Origin: Blattabacterium cuenoti
Lineage (GTDB): Bacteria; Bacteroidota; Bacteroidia; Flavobacteriales; Blattabacteriaceae
Assembly (NCBI RefSeq): GCF_014251995.1
Contig: NZ_CP059205.1
Span: forward strand, 124,001-188,000
Direction: 5' to 3'
DNA length: 64,000 nucleotides
The notes below the pieces were generated by a model, which saw only the letters and a list, made by a program, of their open reading frames with translations, made no database searches and had not been told where the DNA came from. Each line of letters begins with the position of its first letter. Position 1 is the stretch's first letter. Shown here one piece after another: positions 10,138-17,615 of this stretch. Both the position numbers and the translations under genes were made by a program.

Positions 10138-10713
10138 ATGGAATGGATAAACTCATTAATCAGTTGTTTTATGATACTTTTCAGTATTATAGATATATTA
10201 GGAAATGCTCCTATTATTATGGGGTTCAAATCAAAAGGAAATATAATAGATACTAAGAAAGTTATAATTACCTCTCTTATTATATTCTTATCTTTCCTAT
10301 TTTTGGGACAACCTATGTTAAAAATCATTGGAGTAGATGTTCACTCTTTTTCTGTAGCCGGATCTATAGTTCTATTTCTAATTGGTTTAGAAATGATATT
10401 AGGAGTAGACTTTCATAAGGTTACGGAAAATGCTCAAACTTCCATTGTTCCAATAGCTTTTCCTCTAATAGCTGGACCTGGATCTTTAACTACCTTAATT
10501 TCACTAAGGACAACTTATGATGTAAAAATCATTCTTTTATCCTTAATACTCAATATGATAGTTGTCTATTTTGTAATAGATAGGTGTGATTTTATAGCTG
10601 AAAAAATAGGAAATAGTGGATTAGATATTCTTAAAAAAATATTTGGAATTGTTTTAATAGCTTTTGCTGTTAAAATTTTTGGAGCAAATGCAGGACAATT
10701 ATTTCAATCATAA
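10138..10713 (+). CDS. MarC family integral membrane protein
   Basis: The 191-residue protein has about six hydrophobic helices and fits the MarC/NAAT family: ILFSIIDILGNAPIIMG near the start, PIAFPLIAGPGSLTTLI in the middle. MarC proteins are inner-membrane proteins proposed to export amino acids; the substrate here is unknown. The ATG at 10138 is preferred over the in-frame TTG at 10132. The end overlaps by 10 bp the convergent C-terminal part of rnpA. An amino-acid exporter would suit a nutritional symbiont, but that is inference only. Confidence 0.85.
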   Translation: MEWINSLISCFMILFSIIDILGNAPIIMGFKSKGNIIDTKKVIITSLIIFLSFLFLGQPMLKIIGVDVHSFSVAGSIVLFLIGLEMILGVDFHKVTENAQTSIVPIAFPLIAGPGSLTTLISLRTTYDVKIILLSLILNMIVVYFVIDRCDFIAEKIGNSGLDILKKIFGIVLIAFAVKIFGANAGQLFQS

Positions 10714-11074
10714 TATTCATAATATTTTTTTATTTTATAAAAAATTTTTATTATAGATTGATTTATATCCTGAAAATTAGGTAAATAAAAATCGTCATAA
10801 ATGAAAATTATATAATAATTTTTTTGATCAATTTTTTTTCCTAAAATATATTTATTTAATGAAAAACTAACTCTCAATAAACGTTTTATTCTATTACGAT
10901 GGACTGATTTTCTAAATCTTTTTTTTTTACCAAAGTTCCAACTAGGTTTATAAATGATTCTTTTGAAGAATTCATTTTATCAAGTAAGAAAACACAACGG
11001 ATAGGTTTTATTAATAGATAATTTCCAGTTTTTATAATTATTTCAAATTTTTTTTTCTTTTTTATTTTCACCAT
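10704..11074 (-). CDS. rnpA: Ribonuclease P protein component, reading frame broken at an A10 tract
   Basis: RnpA assists the RNase P RNA in removing 5' leaders from tRNA precursors. The first frame from the ATG at 11074 encodes KTGNYLLIKPIRCVFLL and continues to LVGTLVKKK, which fits RnpA. At a run of ten A's (T's at 10919-10928 on the plus strand) the match jumps frame and continues RFRKSVHRNRIKRLLR, the RnpA signature, to a TGA at 10704-10706. Adding one A (A11) gives a continuous protein of 123 residues, the normal length. Without correction translation ends after 62 residues. Transcriptional slippage on the poly(A) tract, a sequencing error, or recent gene loss could explain it. It lies 35 bp downstream of fbp. 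Confidence 0.85.
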
Positions 11075-11109
11075 TATAATTATGTATTAAAACCTGTTAT
11101 TTGTTTATT

Positions 11110-12123
11110 TTATACAGAATTTTTCATAAATTCTTCTAATTTAGACACTATATCAATAGGTCCACATACAAATGGAGTCCTTTGATGCAATTTTTTTGGT
11201 TTTATATCCAGAATTCTTCTTCTTCCATCAGAGGCTATCCCTCCGGCTTGTTCTGCTAAAAAAGCCATAGGATTACACTCATAAAGTAATCTTAATTTTC
11301 CTTTTGGATGATAAGCTGTTTTAGGATATATATATATACCTCCTTGAATTAAATTTCTATGAAAATCCCCTACTAAAGATCCAATATATCTTGCTGTATA
11401 TGAGTAATTTCCTTTCTTTTTCTGACAATATTTTATAAATTTTTTAATTCCATCAGGAAATTTTTCATAATTTCCTTCATTAATAGAATAAATTTGCTCT
11501 CTTTTATTTTTAGGAAAACTAAGATTATAATGAGATAAATAAAAAGTTCCAACTGAAGGATCTAAAGTAAATCCATGCACACCATTTCCAGTGCTGTATA
11601 CTAATATAGTAGAAGATCCATAAATAATATATCCTGCAAGTATTTGATGATTTCCTTTTTGTAAGAAGTCTGTTACATCGATTTGATGAGTAGATTTTCT
11701 TAAATAAACTGAAAATATAGTTCCAATAGATACATTAACATCTATGTTAGATGATCCATCAAGTGGATCTATTAAAACTATGTATTGATTTTTCAGTAGA
11801 TCTTCTTTTTTATTTTTTTTATTATTTATAATTATATAATCTTTACTTTCTTCAGAAGCTATTCCACAAACTATATTTCTATTCTTAAAAGACTCAATAA
11901 AAGTTCTATGAGCAAAATCATCTAATTTTTTTTGTTTTTCTCCTTGGATATTAGTTATTCCAGAGCTTCCTATAATTTTTTTGGTTAATCCAGCTTTATT
12001 AACTTCTTTGTGAATGGCTTTAGAAGCTAATTTTATGGAACTAAACAATCGCAATAACGCCTCAATCGAATGAGTCGAAAAAGAATCTCTATTTTCTATA
12101 ATAAATTCTCCTAATGTATACAT
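11110..12123 (-). CDS. fbp: Fructose-1,6-bisphosphatase class I
   Basis: The 337-residue enzyme removes the 1-phosphate from fructose-1,6-bisphosphate in gluconeogenesis. The metal and substrate motif is [13 protein letters not shown]. Other family segments are IVCGIASEE upstream and [34 protein letters not shown] near the C-terminus. Length is standard. With fbaA in the same window it indicates hexose synthesis from smaller precursors. The downstream gene is the frameshifted rnpA, on the same strand. Confidence 0.96.
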   Translation of the reverse strand: MYTLGEFIIENRDSFSTHSIEALLRLFSSIKLASKAIHKEVNKAGLTKKIIGSSGITNIQGEKQKKLDDFAHRTFIESFKNRNIVCGIASEESKDYIIINNKKNKKEDLLKNQYIVLIDPLDGSSNIDVNVSIGTIFSVYLRKSTHQIDVTDFLQKGNHQILAGYIIYGSSTILVYSTGNGVHGFTLDPSVGTFYLSHYNLSFPKNKREQIYSINEGNYEKFPDGIKKFIKYCQKKKGNYSYTARYIGSLVGDFHRNLIQGGIYIYPKTAYHPKGKLRLLYECNPMAFLAEQAGGIASDGRRRILDIKPKKLHQRTPFVCGPIDIVSKLEEFMKNSV

Positions 12124-12293
12124 GTATTAAGGAAATACAATACTTTTTTATAAAGATCAGATTTTTTTTAAGAAAAAGAATAAATAATATAAAAAATATT
12201 ACTTACAATAAAATAATAAATTTTAAATCAAGTTTTCATTCAATTTATTAATAATTGTTTTATTTTTATTTAATTTATTATTGTCTAATAAAC

Positions 12294-13046
12294 ATGAGAA
12301 TTTTACAAATACTATTTGTATTATTATGGCGTTTATGGTTTTTTATTATCAATTTATTTTTAATACCAATATGGGCAGGAGCCTCAATACCATTTCTTTT
12401 TAAAGACAAACATTATCCAATTGCATATTGGTTTCATCAAATGTGGGCTAGAAGTAATTTATTTTTAATGGGATTTTGGTATGTTTTAGAGAAAGATCAA
12501 GAAATTTTAGAAAAAGATAAACAATATATGATTATTAGTAATCATTCTTCTATAATGGATGTTATGTTAATTTATTCTTTAATGAAAAATCATCCTTTAG
12601 TTTTTGTAGGAAAAGCGGAATTAGCTAAACTTCCATTTTTTGGTTTTGTTTATAAAAGAAGTAATATTCTCATAGATAGGAAAAATTTGTTTAGTTGTAT
12701 GCAAGTATTTAAAAAAGTACAAGATCAAGTAGATTCTGGAAAAAGTATTTGCATTTTTCCAGAAGGAGGAGTTCCTAAACAATCTATTTTTTTGGATAAT
12801 TTTAAAAATGGAGCTTTTTTTATTGCTATAATTAAAAATATATCTATAATCCCATTTACCATAGCTGATATAAAAACAAAATTTCCTAGTTTTTATATCC
12901 TGAAAGGAAAACCAGGAAAAATAAGAATAAAACAACATCATTCGATTTCTACTAAAAATTTATCTTTAAAAGATAAAGATAATCTGAAAAAAAAATGTTT
13001 TAATTTAATAAAATCTCAATTAGAGAAATTTGAACGTGAAAAATAA
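12294..13046 (+). CDS. plsC: 1-acyl-sn-glycerol-3-phosphate acyltransferase (PlsC family)
   Basis: This membrane enzyme adds the second acyl chain to make phosphatidic acid. The acyltransferase motif HX4D is seen in ISNHSSIMDVM, and the substrate motif in CIFPEGGVPKQ. Residues 1-35 form one or two membrane helices (LQILFVLLWRLWFFIINLF). The ATG at 12294 gives a 250-residue protein starting MRILQ; an in-frame upstream ATG at 12255 would add 13 hydrophobic residues and is less typical. The gene stands 26 bp before rnhA in the same direction. Confidence 0.92.
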   Translation: MRILQILFVLLWRLWFFIINLFLIPIWAGASIPFLFKDKHYPIAYWFHQMWARSNLFLMGFWYVLEKDQEILEKDKQYMIISNHSSIMDVMLIYSLMKNHPLVFVGKAELAKLPFFGFVYKRSNILIDRKNLFSCMQVFKKVQDQVDSGKSICIFPEGGVPKQSIFLDNFKNGAFFIAIIKNISIIPFTIADIKTKFPSFYILKGKPGKIRIKQHHSISTKNLSLKDKDNLKKKCFNLIKSQLEKFEREK

Positions 13047-13071
13047 TAATTAAAAATTTTAATATGTACCA

Positions 13072-13566
13072 GTGAACAAAAAAATATATATATACACTGA
13101 TGGTTCTTCAAAAGGAAATCCAGGTCCAGGAGGATATGGAATTTTTATAGAAACAATTATCGGAAACTCTTATAAAAAAAAAATTCTTTCCGAAGGATTT
13201 CGTTACACAACTAATAATCGAATGGAATTATTAGCAGTTATTATAGGATTAGAAGAAATAGAAAAAATAAAACAAAATATTATTGTTTTTACTGATTCTA
13301 AATATATAATAAATCCAATTCAAAAAAATTGGATTTATAAATGGGAAAAAAATAATTTTTTTAGCAAAAAAAATATAGATTTATGGAAAAGATTTTTATA
13401 TATATTTCAAAAACAATTTATTATTTTTCAATGGATAAAATCTCATAATAATCATTATGTTAATGATTATTGTGATAGATTATCTGTTGAAGCTTCTAAA
13501 AGTAATACTCTTAAAATAGATCATATTTACGAAAGGTATTATAATAGAAATAAATTAATTCAATAA
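13072..13566 (+). CDS. rnhA: Ribonuclease HI
   Basis: The 164-residue enzyme cuts RNA in RNA-DNA hybrids. All four catalytic acids are visible: D10 (YTDGS), E52 (NNRMELLAV), D75 (VFTDSK) and D135 (NDYCD), with H125 in the flexible loop. The start is GTG at 13072; the nearby ATG at 13064 is out of frame, and the protein begins MNKKIYIYTDGS as expected for the family. The 3' end overlaps by 7 bp the convergent TrmH-family gene. Confidence 0.95.
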   Translation: MNKKIYIYTDGSSKGNPGPGGYGIFIETIIGNSYKKKILSEGFRYTTNNRMELLAVIIGLEEIEKIKQNIIVFTDSKYIINPIQKNWIYKWEKNNFFSKKNIDLWKRFLYIFQKQFIIFQWIKSHNNHYVNDYCDRLSVEASKSNTLKIDHIYERYYNRNKLIQ

Positions 13567-14348
13567 TTTTTTTGCCTAATAATTTCATATATAATTATAG
13601 TCATAGCATGACTAACATTTAACGAATCTACTTTTCCAAACATAGGAATAGTTATAATTTTTTTAGATCTTTCCAACCAAAAATCAGAAATTCCTTTATT
13701 TTCTGATCCAAAAACAATAGCTAGTTTTGAATATTTTAGTTGAGTTTTATATAAATTTTTTGCATTTTTATGATTATAAAATCCTGTAGATACAATTTTT
13801 ACTTCATTTTTTTTTAACCAAAAAAAAACTGATTCCATTTTTTCTATAAAAATTTTTCTTGTAAAAATACTTCCCAGACTACATCGAATAACATTAGGGT
13901 TATAAATATGAGTTTTCATATTACATAATATAACAAAATGGATTCCTGCAGCATCAGCTATTCTTAGCATAGAACCTATATTACCAGGTTTCTCAATTCC
14001 ATCTAATATAAGTATTAAAGAATTATTAATTATTTTCTCGTATCTTAATTGGTTTTTAATTTTTTTTTCTCTGAATAAAGCTATAATTCCACCTGAATTT
14101 TCTCTGTATGCTAATTTTTTAAATATCATTAAACTAATAAAAAAAGTAATAGAATAATATGTTTTAATCATATTGTAGTTATGAAATATATTTTCGCATA
14201 TAAATATTTTTCTTGGAAAAAAATTGCCTTTTATAGCCATTTTGAATTCTTTTACACCTTCAACGATAAATTCATTTGCATAATTTTTTTTGTTAATTCT
14301 TATTAAATTCTTAATTTTTGTATTTTGTAAACTATATATTTTTCTCAT
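13560..14348 (-). CDS. TrmH-family (SpoU) RNA 2'-O-methyltransferase
   Basis: The 262-residue protein is a SPOUT methyltransferase with an N-terminal substrate-binding region (residues 1-100) and a C-terminal knot domain. The three family motifs are visible: GNIGSMLRIADAAG (motif 1), VFGSENKGIS (motif 2) and DSLNVSHAMTIIIYE (motif 3). The likely substrate is ribosomal or transfer RNA, using S-adenosylmethionine, but the exact target cannot be read from the sequence; an rlmB-like assignment would be a guess. It is divergent from the deaminase gene, with starts only 19 bp apart. Confidence 0.88.
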   Translation of the reverse strand: MRKIYSLQNTKIKNLIRINKKNYANEFIVEGVKEFKMAIKGNFFPRKIFICENIFHNYNMIKTYYSITFFISLMIFKKLAYRENSGGIIALFREKKIKNQLRYEKIINNSLILILDGIEKPGNIGSMLRIADAAGIHFVILCNMKTHIYNPNVIRCSLGSIFTRKIFIEKMESVFFWLKKNEVKIVSTGFYNHKNAKNLYKTQLKYSKLAIVFGSENKGISDFWLERSKKIITIPMFGKVDSLNVSHAMTIIIYEIIRQKNY

Positions 14349-14367
14349 TTTTTATAATTATTAATCT

Positions 14368-14833
14368 ATGAAACTTTTAAAAAAAATAGATATAGGATAT
14401 ATGAAATTAGCTATTAAACAATCTAAATTATCTTTTTGTAAAAAAAAAAGTAGGAGCTTTAATTGTTAATAATAATCGAATATTATCTTATGGATATAAT
14501 AAAACACCAAATGGTTTTAATGAAGTATGCGAGGAAAAAAATGGAGAAACTAAATGGTATGTGATACATGCAGAAGAAAATGCAATATTAAAACTTTCGT
14601 TATCACCTTTATCTTGTAAAGGTAGCTCTATATATATTACGCATTTTCCATGTCAAAGATGTTGTAAATTAATTTACCAATCTGGAATTAGACGAGTTGT
14701 ATATCTACAAGAGTCTATGAAAATTGAGAAAGAATTAATTTTTTTCAAAAAATTAAGAATAAAAATAGAAAAACTAAATATAATAAACCCAGATGGCGAA
14801 ATTGGTATACGCGCTGGATTCAAAATCCAGTGA
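14368..14833 (+). CDS. dCMP deaminase-like protein, frameshifted at an A10 tract and overlapping tRNA-Leu
   Basis: The frame from the ATG at 14368 encodes 24 residues and then meets a run of ten A's (14440-14449), after which it stops early. If one A is skipped (A9) the reading continues VGALIVNNNRILSYGYNKTP to give a 154-residue deaminase. Zinc-site residues are present: H67-A-E (VIHAEENA) and C95-C98 (PCQRC). The family fit is dCMP/ComE-type deaminase, which makes dUMP for thyA. The stop TGA (14831-14833) lies inside tRNA-Leu, so the last 15 or so residues are read from the tRNA gene; the ancestral stop was probably lost. Whether the protein is made depends on slippage. Confidence 0.75.
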
Positions 14834-14867
14834 TTACATCATGCGGGTTCGAATCCCGCTCTGGGTA
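14787..14867 (+). tRNA. tRNA-Leu (CAA)
   Basis: An 81-nt cloverleaf with acceptor stem ACCCAGA/TCTGGGT and A73, anticodon stem CTGGA/TCCAG, loop TTCAAAA (anticodon CAA, reading UUG), a long variable arm TGAT-TAC-ATCA as expected of a class II tRNA, and T arm GCGGG-TTCGAAT-CCCGC. CCA is not encoded (CTT follows A73). The 5' half overlaps the end of the upstream deaminase frame. Confidence 0.96.
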
Positions 14868-14893
14868 CTTATTTAAGTAATACTACTACTTTA

Positions 14894-14917
14894 AAGAAAA
14901 AAAACTGTATTTTTCTT
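14894..14917. terminator. Possible bidirectional terminator hairpin between tRNA-Leu and ureC
   Basis: AAGAAAAA (14894-14901) and TTTTTCTT (14910-14917) form an 8-bp inverted repeat with an 8-nt loop between the convergent tRNA-Leu and ureC. The stem has only one G:C pair and overlaps the ureC stop codon, so its strength is doubtful. Confidence 0.25.
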
Positions 14918-16616
14918 AGAATAAAAAATATCTTTGAGAAAGAGGTAAAATATTAGAAGGATTAGAAATGATCTTTTCTCCATTTATATAAACATTATAA
15001 GTTTTCGGATCCACTTCCAAATTTGGGGTTTCTCCATTTAATATCATATTTTTTTTAGACAGATTGCGACATCCCTTTACTATTTTTATTTGTTTTTTTA
15101 TTTCATTTTTTTCAAAAAATCCATTATTGATAGAAGATAAAGAAACAAAAATGCTGCTTAATTTTGGTTCAAAATATCCAAACATTTTTCGATACATGAA
15201 AGGTTGAGGTGTAGGAATAGTAGCATTAGGATCACCCATACTAGCATACACAATCATCCCACTTTTTATAACCAGTTCTGGTTTAACTCCAAAAAAAGAT
15301 GGTTTCCATAATACTAAATCAGCCATTTTACCAATACTAATAGATCCTACATATTCTGATATACCATGAACAATAGAAGGATTTATAGTATATTTAGATA
15401 TATATCTTTTTATTCTAAAATTATCATTTTCTTGATTTCTAAGATTTCCTCTCTCTTTTTTCATTTTATCTGCCGTTTGCCAAGTTCGTTTCACTATTTC
15501 TCCTATTCTACCCATAGCTTGTGAATCGGAACTGGTCATGCTAATAGCTCCCATATCATGTAAAATTCCTTCTGCACTGATAGTTTCAGATCTAATACGA
15601 GATTTAGCAAAAGAAATATCTTCTGGTAAAGAAGAATCTAAATGATGGCAAATCATTAACATATCTAAATGTTCGTCAATAGTATTACAAGTATAAGGCA
15701 TGGTAGGACTTGTAGATGAGGGTAAAACATTAGGAAATGTTATAACTTTTAATAAATCAGGAGAATGTCCCCCTCCAGCTCCTTCTGTATGATAGGTATG
15801 AATAGTTCTATTCTTAAATGTTTTCAACGTATCTTCAATATATCCTGATTCATTCAATGAATCGGTATGAATATTTACTTGTACGTCTAATTTCTCAGCA
15901 ACATCCAAACATTGATCTATAACATAAGGAGTACTTCCCCAATCTTCGTGGATTTTAAGACCTCCTGCTCCTGCTTCTATTTGTTCGATTAAAGCTTTAG
16001 AATTAGAACTATTTCCACTAGCAAGAAATATAAAGTTAATAGGAACATGATCTGTACTTTTTAACATTCTTTGAATGTTCCATACACCAGAAGTGCAATT
16101 TGTAGCGATAGTTCCAGTGGCAGGACCTGAACCTCCTCCAATAATAGTGGTCGTTCCATTTTCTAATGCAACTTCGAATAATTGAGGACATATATAATGT
16201 ACATGACTATCTACGCTTCCAGCGGTTATGATCAAATTTTCTGAAGAAATAACTTCTGTCCCCACTCCAATATACATATTCTCAGTAACACCATCCATAA
16301 AGTATGGATTTCCCGCTTTTCCTATTCCAACTATAATTCCATTTTTAATTCCAATATCTGCTTTTATAATTCCCCAATAATCAATAATAATTGCATTGGT
16401 TAATACTAAATCTAAAACACCTTCATTTCTTGTAGCATATGGATGTTGCCCCATTCCATCTCTAATAACTTTACCTCCTCCAAAAACGCATTCATCTCCA
16501 TAAATAGTATAATCTTTTTCTATTTCAATCCATAACGATGTATCTCCTAAACGAATTCTATCTCCTTTTGTAGGACCATACATATTTGCATAAGATTCCC
16601 TGTCTATTTTTTTCAT
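14916..16616 (-). CDS. ureC: Urease subunit alpha
   Basis: The 566-residue catalytic subunit hydrolyses urea to ammonia and carbamate. All nickel-site residues are in place: H138 and H140 (DSHVH), the carbamylated lysine K221 (GLKIHEDWG), H250 (NIHTDSLNE), H276 ([12 protein letters not shown]) and D364 ([10 protein letters not shown]), with the catalytic flap histidine H324 (MICHHLD). Length is standard. The ATG overlaps the ureAB stop by 4 bp, so the two subunits are translationally coupled. The maturation genes ureD/E/F/G, needed for nickel insertion, are not in this window. Urease lets a symbiont recover nitrogen from host urea. Confidence 0.98.
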   Translation of the reverse strand: MKKIDRESYANMYGPTKGDRIRLGDTSLWIEIEKDYTIYGDECVFGGGKVIRDGMGQHPYATRNEGVLDLVLTNAIIIDYWGIIKADIGIKNGIIVGIGKAGNPYFMDGVTENMYIGVGTEVISSENLIITAGSVDSHVHYICPQLFEVALENGTTTIIGGGSGPATGTIATNCTSGVWNIQRMLKSTDHVPINFIFLASGNSSNSKALIEQIEAGAGGLKIHEDWGSTPYVIDQCLDVAEKLDVQVNIHTDSLNESGYIEDTLKTFKNRTIHTYHTEGAGGGHSPDLLKVITFPNVLPSSTSPTMPYTCNTIDEHLDMLMICHHLDSSLPEDISFAKSRIRSETISAEGILHDMGAISMTSSDSQAMGRIGEIVKRTWQTADKMKKERGNLRNQENDNFRIKRYISKYTINPSIVHGISEYVGSISIGKMADLVLWKPSFFGVKPELVIKSGMIVYASMGDPNATIPTPQPFMYRKMFGYFEPKLSSIFVSLSSINNGFFEKNEIKKQIKIVKGCRNLSKKNMILNGETPNLEVDPKTYNVYINGEKIISNPSNILPLSQRYFLF

Positions 16617-17245
16617 ATTGTTGTATTTTCTTTTCCTGAAAATCCATAAATTTTTTTCATTCCTCCTATCTCTACCAATAAAATTTCTTTAGTTTCACCA
16701 GGTTCAAAACGAATAGATCTCCCAGAAGGTATATCCAGTCTATATCCTTTAGTTCCCTCTCTATCAAAAGTAAGAGAAGAATTCACTTCATAAAAATGAA
16801 AATGAGATCCTACTTGAATAGGACGACTTCCAGTATTAGACACTATTCTTTTTATTCGAGGTCTTCCAGATAATAAAATTATATCCTCTTCAAGAAGATT
16901 ATATTGTCCTGGTATTGTTTTAGAAGTTATTTCTTTATTTTTCTTTTTTATAGGATTATGTACAGTAACCAATTTTGTTCCATCAGGAAAAGTTGCTTCT
17001 ATTTGAACATTATTAAGCAATTCATATACTCCATCCATAACTTGTTCATTGTTTAAAATATTACCGGCTTCATACATAAGTTCTTTTACCGTTTTTCCAT
17101 CACGAGCTCCTTCCATAACATAATGAGTAATTAAAGCTAAAGATTCTGGATAATTTAATTTTAATCCTCTTTTTAAACGTTTTTTTGCCAATTCTCCAGC
17201 CATATGCAGAAGAATTTTTTCCTTTTCATAAGAAGTTAAATGCAT
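16613..17245 (-). CDS. ureAB: Urease subunit gamma/beta fusion
   Basis: The 210-residue protein joins the two small urease subunits. Residues about 1-100 are the gamma subunit ([31 protein letters not shown]). Residues about 105-210 are the beta subunit ([43 protein letters not shown]). In most bacteria these are separate genes; fusions are known in Helicobacter and a few other lineages. It is the first gene of the ureAB-ureC unit and is divergent from thrA across a 370-bp spacer. Confidence 0.96.
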   Translation of the reverse strand: MHLTSYEKEKILLHMAGELAKKRLKRGLKLNYPESLALITHYVMEGARDGKTVKELMYEAGNILNNEQVMDGVYELLNNVQIEATFPDGTKLVTVHNPIKKKNKEITSKTIPGQYNLLEEDIILLSGRPRIKRIVSNTGSRPIQVGSHFHFYEVNSSLTFDREGTKGYRLDIPSGRSIRFEPGETKEILLVEIGGMKKIYGFSGKENTTI

Positions 17246-17408
17246 ATACTTTCTTTAAGTTTTTTTTCATATAACATACAAAACATAATACATAATATCC
17301 TTGGTAAAAAACACTAATCTTATAAGCATTAAAGTTATGAAATATTATAATAATTTTTTACTTTTGCCTTTTTTACTTTCACCCTAATATTCAGTTTAAT
17401 TTTAATAG

Positions 17409-17449
17409 AACTTATGAAGAAATATCATAAATGATTTTTTTCATAAGTT
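17409..17449. repeat. Long inverted repeat / hairpin upstream of thrA
   Basis: AACTTATGAA (17409-17418) is repeated as its exact reverse complement TTCATAAGTT (17440-17449). Inside it a second stem, ATCAT-AA-ATGAT (17424-17435), is centred in the loop, and the A-rich and T-rich flanks between the two stems can also pair in part. The result is one near-continuous 41-nt hairpin. It lies 160 bp from both flanking start codons, so it could be a structured RNA, an operator, or a terminator for an unannotated transcript. Confidence 0.5.
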
Positions 17450-17561
17450 ACTTTTTATACATAAATTTTATAATTATCATACTGATTTTAAAGGAGTTAT
17501 ATAACCTTACAAATAAGGATATAGGGATAAGATATAAAATTTAGTCTCTACAAATTATCAT

Positions 17562-17569
17562 TATTTTTG
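17562..17569 (+). promoter_or_regulatory. Bacteroidota-type -7 promoter element for thrABC
   Basis: TATTTTTG matches TAnnTTTG exactly, 46 bp before the thrA ATG, implying a leader of about 40 nt. No clear -33 TTG is seen. Confidence 0.4.
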
Positions 17570-17615
17570 TTATCGTTTTTAAATGGGAGAATTGTTTTAA
17601 ACAAATAATTAAGAA

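Larger units (their letters stand above)
17246..17615. other. 370-bp divergent spacer between ureAB and thrA, with hairpins and a promoter element
   Basis: This is the longest stretch without a gene in the window. It carries no credible coding frame and no tRNA. It holds a long hairpin (17409-17449), a small inverted repeat CCTTA-CAAA-TAAGG (17505-17518), and a TATTTTTG promoter element (17562-17569) for thrA. No known riboswitch pattern was recognised. Upstream of ureAB, the minus strand has TATGTTTTG, one base too long for the consensus. Confidence 0.5.

Noticed and set aside
10971..10980. Placing the rnpA frameshift at an A4 run near the middle of the gene
   Set aside because: The first frame keeps fitting RnpA past this point (VGTLVKKK), so the junction belongs at the A10 tract at 10919-10928.
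17246..17615. Riboswitch or attenuator peptide for thrABC
   Set aside because: No threonine- or isoleucine-rich leader frame and no recognisable riboswitch core were found, only inverted repeats.
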